A DNA stretch of 64,000 nt from Bosea sp. 124 (lineage in GTDB: Bacteria; Pseudomonadota; Alphaproteobacteria; Rhizobiales; Beijerinckiaceae). The notes beneath the pieces were generated by a model. The model did not search any database. It worked only from the letters and a program-made list of their open reading frames with translations, and was not told the DNA's origin. Below, piece after piece: positions 62,679 to 64,000 of this stretch. The translations under genes and the position numbers were made by a program. The stretch lies in contig NZ_PZZM01000001.1 of the NCBI RefSeq assembly GCF_003046175.1, positions 2,053,501 through 2,117,500 on the forward strand, written 5' to 3'. The first letter of the stretch is position 1, and each line of letters opens with the position of its first letter.

Positions 62679-64000
62679 TCAGCGCAGTTGTGCGAGGGTG
62701 CCGCCGGCGCGTTCGATCAGAACCTGAATTTCGTCGCGCTGGCGCTTGTATTCGACGAGCGTCTGGCCCTGGAGCTCGCGGCCGCGCGGCACGCGAATCT
62801 TCATCGGGTTGACGAAGTTGCCGTTGACCCTGACCTCGTAATGCAGGTGCGGCCCGGTCGAGAGGCCGGTCGAGCCGAGATAGCCGATGACCTGGCCCTG
62901 CCGGACCTTGGCGCCCGGCACGATGCCGTTGGCGAAGTTCGACTGGTGCGAATAAGTCGTGACATAGCCGTTGGCGTGCTGAATCACGGTGTGCTTGCCA
63001 TAGCCGGAGGACCAGCCGGCCTCGAGTATGGTGCCGTTGCCGGCGGACAGGATCGGCGTGCCGATGCGGTTGGCCCAGTCCACGCCGGTATGCATCTTCG
63101 AATAGCGCATGATCGGGTGGTAGCGCATGCCGAAGCCGGAGCGCATCTCGCCATCGGCGATGGGCTTGCGCAGCAGGAACTTCTTCAGCGACTTCCCTTC
63201 CTCGTCGAAGTACTCGATCAGCCCGTCCTCTGGCGCCTGGTAGCGGAAGACGCGGCGCGTCTCGCCGCCGATGGTGAGGGATGCCGACAGGATCTCGGCC
63301 CGCTCGCCCTCGTCCTCCTCGGTGAAGATGACCTCGAGATTGTCGCCGCCGCGCACGCGCTGCTGGAAATCGAGATCATAGGAGAAAATGCGGACGAGTT
63401 CGTCGATCAGCGGCCGCGGCAGGTCGTGGCGCATGCCCGTCTCGTAAAGGCTCTCATAGAGACGCGCGCCGCTGCTGCCGCTCTCGCCGTCGTCTTCCTC
63501 TTCGTCATCCGCCTTGCGCTGGGAACGCTGCGGGCCGACCAGTTCCTGCCGGGGCAGGTTGACGGAGACGAACAGGCCCTTGTCGTTGACGGCGACCGTG
63601 CCGTCGGGCTGGCCATTGGTCAGGAGCGAGACGCGGACGATCTGGCGGGCGTCGCCGGGCTTCAGCCCCGGAGCGTAGAGCGCCTGCAGCACCTGCCCGT
63701 CGGGCAGGGCGGCGGTGCGCACCTTGCCGCCGAAAGCCAGCATCATGCCGCGGATCTGGTCGGGTGTCGCACCGGCGCCGCGCATCACCTGCTCGAAGTT
63801 CTCGCCGCGCTTGGCCAGCAGCAGCTTGTCCTCGACCAGCGGCTCGCGCGATGCGGCGATCGGCGTCTTGGGCGCGTTGGTGACGTTTTCCGGGACGACC
63901 CGAACCTCGATGCCGGAAAAGCGGGTGTCGGTCGCCGGTGCATAGGACAAGAGGTCGTTGGCGGGACCGGCCGCCCCGCCCAGCGTGCGGCTCAGCATCA
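62679..64000 (-). CDS. M23-family metallopeptidase (partial, N-terminus beyond right edge)
   Basis: At least 440 aa. The LytM/M23 domain near the C-terminus has metal ligands in MHTGVDWANRIGTPILSAG and GLSTGPHLHYEVRVNG, so it should be an active zinc endopeptidase of peptidoglycan. Before it lies a LysM/OapA-like region (about first 250 residues shown), e.g. YDLDFQQRVRGGDNLEVIFTE. The reading frame continues to the window end, so the first ATG in view (63998) need not be the start. Confidence 0.92.
   Translation of the reverse strand, partial: MLSRTLGGAAGPANDLLSYAPATDTRFSGIEVRVVPENVTNAPKTPIAASREPLVEDKLLLAKRGENFEQVMRGAGATPDQIRGMMLAFGGKVRTAALPDGQVLQALYAPGLKPGDARQIVRVSLLTNGQPDGTVAVNDKGLFVSVNLPRQELVGPQRSQRKADDEEEDDGESGSSGARLYESLYETGMRHDLPRPLIDELVRIFSYDLDFQQRVRGGDNLEVIFTEEDEGERAEILSASLTIGGETRRVFRYQAPEDGLIEYFDEEGKSLKKFLLRKPIADGEMRSGFGMRYHPIMRYSKMHTGVDWANRIGTPILSAGNGTILEAGWSSGYGKHTVIQHANGYVTTYSHQSNFANGIVPGAKVRQGQVIGYLGSTGLSTGPHLHYEVRVNGNFVNPMKIRVPRGRELQGQTLVEYKRQRDEIQVLIERAGGTLAQLR

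Overview
The window reads as a chromosomal segment of a high-GC alphaproteobacterium of the order Hyphomicrobiales (Rhizobiales), most likely close to Bosea or a related Boseaceae/Beijerinckiaceae/Methylobacterium lineage. The evidence is: a cluster for very-long-chain fatty acid (VLCFA) lipid A (acpXL to lpxXL); a CenR/OtpR-type response regulator beside a cyclic-nucleotide-binding gene; a DUF1476 zeta-type ATPase inhibitor; a DUF2794 gene; a large NAD-dependent glutamate dehydrogenase; and a ybhL leader RNA of the kind described in Rhizobiales. Genus assignment is inference. The DNA is almost entirely protein coding; no rRNA, tRNA or CRISPR array was found.

Layout. 1-5 kb: start of leuS, yggS, an L,D-transpeptidase, cenR with a cNMP-binding protein, xthA and lolA. 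5-10 kb: ftsK, then the nitrogen operon glnK-amtB with a sigma-54-type promoter and an intrinsic terminator. 10-20 kb: tesB, a UbiH-family hydroxylase, the 1615-residue glutamate dehydrogenase with Trm112, an AhpD-like protein, a gene-free stretch that looks like a structured minus-strand RNA ending in a strong terminator, DUF2794, a GNAT enzyme and ybhL with its leader RNA. 20-29 kb: ybbP-ybbA opposite tesA, an aldo/keto reductase, thpR-phhB, a pseudouridine synthase and ftsY-yciB. 29-31 kb: a Res-Xre toxin-antitoxin operon with a visible operator, a YwqK-like protein and an SDR enzyme. 31-40 kb: housekeeping and envelope genes including rlmN, ggt and lemA with two TPM-domain genes. 40-48 kb: the VLCFA-lipid A cluster (acpXL, fabZ, two ketosynthase-family genes, an SDR reductase, an embedded ParDE-type toxin-antitoxin pair, a zinc dehydrogenase, lpxXL). 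48-56 kb: acnA and the cytochrome c maturation genes ccmAB...ccmCDG, split by an IS5-family (IS427-type) element inserted exactly at the ccmB stop codon. 56-64 kb: purQ, purS, a lipoprotein, purC, the zeta subunit, an aldolase, a DNA glycosylase, gluQ, an AEC transporter and the 3' part of an M23 peptidase gene.

The most interesting system is the VLCFA-lipid A cluster. One of its two ketosynthase-family proteins contains no cysteine at all, so it cannot be a normal condensing enzyme and resembles the chain-length-factor half of a heterodimeric ketosynthase. The cluster also carries an SDR reductase and a toxin-antitoxin pair inside the gene row. Other points worth a second look are the candidate ncRNA near 18.2 kb, the five related palindromic intergenic repeats (one of which supplies the likely start codon of a TPM gene), several unassigned palindromes, and the IS insertion that regenerates the ccmB stop codon.
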